The position numbers and the translations under genes were made by a program. From NCBI GenBank assembly GCA_018679315.1, contig JAHHLF010000358.1:1-7690 (forward strand): 7,690 bases of DNA, written 5' to 3'. The stretch comes from Bacteroidia bacterium (lineage in GTDB: Bacteria > Bacteroidota > Bacteroidia > Flavobacteriales > Flavobacteriaceae). Positions 6,367 to 7,690 of the stretch are shown piece after piece (position 1 is the first letter of the stretch; the number at the start of each line of letters is the position of its first letter). The notes beneath the pieces were generated by a model. The model was not told the DNA's origin. It did not search any database and was given only the letters and a program-made list of their open reading frames with translations.

Positions 6367-6396
6367 TCGTATAACATAAGAAAAGCTGTACTTTTG
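6367..6396 (+). promoter_or_regulatory. Candidate promoter of the 59-codon gene and crcB
   Basis: TACTTTTG at 6389-6396 matches the -7 consensus TAnnTTTG. TCG at 6367-6369, one base off TTG, lies 19 bases upstream at the -33 place. Transcription would begin near 6402, right at the first copy of a 10-base tandem repeat, giving a leader of about 30 bases before the ATG at 6434. Confidence 0.55.
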
Positions 6397-6402
6397 CGTT
6401 AG

Positions 6403-6422
6403 GTTGTTAGTAGTTGTTAGTT
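6403..6422 (+). repeat. Tandem 10-base repeat in the leader of the 59-codon gene
   Basis: GTTGTTAGTA is followed directly by GTTGTTAGTT (9 of 10 bases identical), and a further GTTAG lies just upstream at 6398-6402. It falls between the candidate promoter and the start codon at 6434. Confidence 0.7.
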
Positions 6423-6433
6423 AAAGACTTTCT

Positions 6434-6613
6434 ATGGTCTCGTTTTTTACACTTTTTATTGTTTTGAGTGTGCTTAATATCGCACTTCTTTTAGTAAGCA
6501 TTTTGAGCGCGAAAGGAATTTCGTTCACTTCTAAGGCTGCTTCGGATATTAATGCAAAGTCCAGGGTCCTTGCATTGGACTCCAGTGAAACTGAGCTGAA
6601 AAAAGCCATATAG
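6434..6613 (+). CDS. Small single-helix membrane protein (59 residues) ahead of crcB
   Basis: A short open frame, ATG at 6434 to TAG at 6611-6613. It begins MVSFFTLFIVLSVLNIALLL, a hydrophobic segment covering about residues 3-25, and continues with a polar tail that includes INAKSRVLALDSSETELKKAI. This looks like a membrane-anchored protein, or one with an uncleaved signal, with a tail of about 33 residues. An in-frame stop 10-12 bases before the ATG fixes the start. Support for it being real: a TAnnTTTG promoter upstream, a coherent helix-plus-tail composition, and crcB starting 17 bases after its stop on the same strand. An open frame of 62 codons on the opposite strand (6421-6609) is the rival reading; it has no hydrophobic design and no promoter seen. 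Function unknown; co-transcription with crcB is inferred from spacing. Confidence 0.65.
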   Translation: MVSFFTLFIVLSVLNIALLLVSILSAKGISFTSKAASDINAKSRVLALDSSETELKKAI

Positions 6614-6617
6614 TTTT

Positions 6618-6632
6618 ATACCTTTAAGGTAT
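6618..6632 (+). promoter_or_regulatory. Inverted repeat across the crcB ribosome-binding site and start codon
   Basis: ATACCTT-T-AAGGTAT is a perfect inverted repeat of 7-base arms about one central base. As RNA it can fold into a 5-bp hairpin (ATACC with GGTAT) that hides the GG of the AAGG Shine-Dalgarno and the AU of the crcB start codon. This could tie crcB translation to ribosomes arriving from the upstream gene, or bind a dimeric protein at DNA level. The sequence is short and its function unproven. Confidence 0.5.
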
Positions 6633-7002
6633 GAAACAACTCTTCCTGGTTTTTTTAGGTGGCGGTATCGGAAGTTGTTTCCGTTTTCTTCTAGGAAAAT
6701 ATTTCAATCCCTTTTTTACAAATTTTTACCTTGGTACATTCCTCGTCAATATCCTTGGGTGCCTCCTTATTGGCATAATATTAGGCCTCACATACAAGCA
6801 GGACCTACTGTCCCAGAACCAGGCACTAATTTTAGCAACCGGTTTCTGTGGTGGCTTCACCACATTTTCTGCCTTCGCATTTGAAAGTCAAAACCTGATC
6901 AAGAATGGAGAGATTGCCTTTGCCGCTCTTTATATTGGTTCGAGTGTACTGATAGGTGTACTTGCCGTCCTCCTGGGCTTATGGCTTATTCGTAGCTTCT
7001 GA
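6631..7002 (+). CDS. crcB: Fluoride ion channel CrcB/Fluc
   Basis: A 123-residue, four-helix inner-membrane protein that forms an antiparallel dimer and lets fluoride leave the cell, protecting enolase and other enzymes. Family motifs are present in order: GGGIGSCFRF (10-19), GTFLVNILGCLLIG (35-48) with the pore asparagine Asn40, and GFCGGFTTFSAFAFE (71-85) with the two pore phenylalanines Phe79 and Phe82 matching Phe80 and Phe83 of Fluc-Ec2. The fourth helix fills about 98-121. This is a single gene, so the channel should be a homodimer, not the two-gene form seen in some Firmicutes. It sits 17 bases after the 59-codon gene, with AAGG a few bases before the ATG. No fluoride riboswitch is visible upstream. 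Confidence 0.95.
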   Translation: MKQLFLVFLGGGIGSCFRFLLGKYFNPFFTNFYLGTFLVNILGCLLIGIILGLTYKQDLLSQNQALILATGFCGGFTTFSAFAFESQNLIKNGEIAFAALYIGSSVLIGVLAVLLGLWLIRSF

Positions 7003-7022
7003 TCTCTTATATTTCGAATTAA

Positions 7023-7040
7023 CTGCTACCACAATAGCAG
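7023..7040 (+). repeat. Small hairpin behind crcB
   Basis: CTGCTA (7023-7028) and TAGCAG (7035-7040) form a 6-bp stem with a 6-base loop, 20 bases after the crcB stop. No U-tract follows directly, so it is more likely a 3'-end stabilising hairpin, or chance, than a terminator. Confidence 0.35.
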
Positions 7041-7129
7041 GCTTACCATATTCATAGTTTTTTATCCAAAAATTATATACCCTGTATTTTCTAGGGGTTA
7101 TTTCCTTATAATTCATATTTATTACAAAC

Positions 7130-7160
7130 TACCCCCTATTTTTTAGGGGGTATTTTATTT
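7130..7160 (+). terminator. Rho-independent terminator between crcB and glnK
   Basis: TACCCCCTA (7130-7138) and TAGGGGGTA (7144-7152) make a perfect 9-bp stem with a five-T loop, followed by TTTTATTT (7153-7160). The U-tract lies on the plus-strand side, so it ends transcripts coming from crcB. It is about 50 bases before glnK, with the glnK promoter element directly behind it, which makes it an insulator between the two units, not an attenuator. A weaker look-alike (CCCTGTATTTTCTAGGGG, 7080-7097, followed by TTATTT) lies about 50 bases upstream. Confidence 0.85.
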
Positions 7161-7167
7161 ATACCTA

Positions 7168-7175
7168 TATATTTG
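7168..7175 (+). promoter_or_regulatory. Candidate -7 element of glnK-amtB
   Basis: TATATTTG matches TAnnTTTG, giving a transcription start near 7182 and a leader of about 20 bases. The -33 region would fall in the right arm of the terminator (7144-7152) and shows no TTG, so an activator may be needed. The nearby TTGGCA (7173-7178) recalls a sigma-54 -24 box, but no matching -12 GC follows. Confidence 0.5.
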
Positions 7176-7202
7176 GCATCGATAACCCTATTATAATTAA
7201 TT

Positions 7203-7541
7203 ATGAAAAAAATTGAAGCAATCATTCGAAAATCGAAATTCGATGAAGTGAAAAAGGCTTTGCATGCTATTGAAGTCAATTTCTTCAGCTATTGGGATGT
7301 AACCGGTGTCGGCAATGAAAAACAAGGGCACGTTTACCGGGGCATATCCTATAGTACAAGTGATATTCAACGCAGGTATTTGGTAATAGTAGTAACTGAT
7401 AAGTTTCTAAAACGTACGGTTGATACCTTAATAGAAGCAGCTGGAACTGGCCATGTGGGAGATGGAAAAATATTTATCTCCGAAATATTAGAAGCCTACC
7501 GCATAAGAACCAAAGAATCAGGCTCAGAAGCCATTAACTAA
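7203..7541 (+). CDS. glnK: P-II nitrogen regulatory protein GlnK
   Basis: A 112-residue cytoplasmic trimeric signal protein that reads 2-oxoglutarate and ATP/ADP and, in pairs like this one, plugs the AmtB channel when nitrogen is plentiful. The fold is complete: MKKIEAIIRKSKFDEV at the start, the T-loop at about 37-55 containing YRGISY (45-50), and the nucleotide-binding C-terminal signature TGHVGDGKIFI (82-92), with RIRT at 100-103. Tyr50 aligns with the uridylylation Tyr51 of E. coli. The T-loop base reads GVGNEKQGHVYRG instead of the canonical GFGRQKGHTELYRG: the place of Gln39, which holds Mg-2-oxoglutarate, is Glu or displaced by one residue, and the loop is one residue shorter. I believe this is a recognised Bacteroidota subtype. 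It is followed by amtB after 25 bases, so the two are co-transcribed. Confidence 0.95.
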   Translation: MKKIEAIIRKSKFDEVKKALHAIEVNFFSYWDVTGVGNEKQGHVYRGISYSTSDIQRRYLVIVVTDKFLKRTVDTLIEAAGTGHVGDGKIFISEILEAYRIRTKESGSEAIN

Positions 7542-7566
7542 TCACCCACTAAATCAATACTTAAAA

Positions 7567-7690
7567 ATGGACACAGGATTATTTACTGCAAATAACGTAT
7601 GGATGATGGTCTGTACGGCACTCGTATTTTTTATGCATTCCGGTTTCGCTTTTCTCGAGATCGGCCTTACCAGGCAGAAGAATGCTATCA
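7567..7690 (+). CDS. amtB: Ammonium transporter AmtB (5' part only)
   Basis: The first 41 codons of an Amt/Mep/Rh-family ammonium channel of the inner membrane; the gene runs off the window end. The reading begins MDTGLFTANNVWMMVCTALV, then FFMHSGFAFLEIGLTRQKNA. The start of transmembrane helix 1 with its F(M)xxGFAFLEIG(L)xRxKN motif is characteristic of the family. The pore histidine pair and the ammonium-recruitment residues are farther on and cannot be checked. No cleavable signal peptide is apparent, unlike E. coli AmtB. Its place directly after glnK is the classic arrangement and supports both calls. The bases before the ATG are AT-rich with no Shine-Dalgarno. Confidence 0.95.
   Translation, partial: MDTGLFTANNVWMMVCTALVFFMHSGFAFLEIGLTRQKNAI

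Noticed and set aside
6421..6609. Minus-strand open frame of 62 codons starting MAFFSSVSLE
   Set aside because: It is antisense to the 59-codon plus-strand frame, which has a hydrophobic helix, an upstream promoter element and tight spacing to crcB. The minus frame shows no recognisable domain, promoter or ribosome-binding site.
6309..6630. Fluoride riboswitch (crcB motif) expected upstream of crcB
   Set aside because: I found nothing resembling the conserved GGNGAUGGNNUUCGCC-type segment or its pseudoknot in this region on the plus strand.
7023..7040. Terminator immediately behind crcB
   Set aside because: The 6-bp hairpin has no U-tract; the convincing terminator is at 7130-7160.
7173..7190. 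Sigma-54 promoter before glnK, suggested by TTGGCA
   Set aside because: The -24-like TGGCA is not followed by a GC-containing -12 box at the right distance, and a Bacteroidota-type TATATTTG overlaps it.
1..7690. Mobile element, defence system, CRISPR array or biosynthetic cluster
   Set aside because: All recognisable genes are ordinary core functions; no transposase, integrase, repeat-spacer array, terminal repeats or toxin-antitoxin pair could be read on either strand.

Overview
The window reads as a piece of core chromosome from a member of the Bacteroidota, most likely the family Flavobacteriaceae. Three things point there: protein sequences typical of flavobacteria (a DnaJ with only two zinc-finger motifs, the DUF4920 lipoprotein, the stand-alone MnmD and the two-membrane-segment 62-residue protein); promoters of the Bacteroidota type, with a -7 element TAnnTTTG; and mostly weak or absent Shine-Dalgarno sequences before AT-rich starts. 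The genus cannot be fixed from the sequence. No mobile element, integrase, CRISPR array, tRNA or rRNA was seen.

Layout. Positions 1-277 (minus strand) are the first 92 codons of an ABC-transporter ATPase. After about 260 non-coding bases holding two tandem terminators come dnaJ and grpE (minus, 538-2206), a two-gene chaperone operon with its own promoter at 2244-2277. Further upstream on the same strand lie a TIGR01777-type NAD-dependent epimerase (2348-3256), the tRNA-modification methyltransferase mnmD (3333-3995) and a DUF4920 lipoprotein (3998-4498); the last two are almost touching and are probably translated together. Divergent from them is ilvE (plus, 4606-5673), which converges with a MazG/DR2231-like nucleotide pyrophosphohydrolase (minus, 5680-6078) with only 6 bases between the stops. 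From 6120 onward everything is on the plus strand: a small two-helix membrane protein, a 59-codon single-helix membrane protein (6434-6613), the fluoride channel crcB (6631-7002), a strong terminator, then the nitrogen-signalling pair glnK-amtB, with amtB cut by the window end.

How the genes work together. GrpE and DnaJ serve the DnaK chaperone cycle, with dnaK outside the window. GlnK and AmtB form the classic ammonium uptake and sensing pair. IlvE carries out the last step of branched-chain amino acid synthesis. MnmD acts on the tRNA wobble uridine, and the MazG-like enzyme probably cleans the nucleotide pool. CrcB exports fluoride. These are unlinked housekeeping functions that happen to be neighbours.

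I found no convincing undescribed system. The items most worth a second look are the short membrane protein gene directly ahead of crcB, the inverted repeat across the crcB start, the DnaJ that has lost one zinc centre, and the inverted repeat over the grpE-dnaJ promoter.
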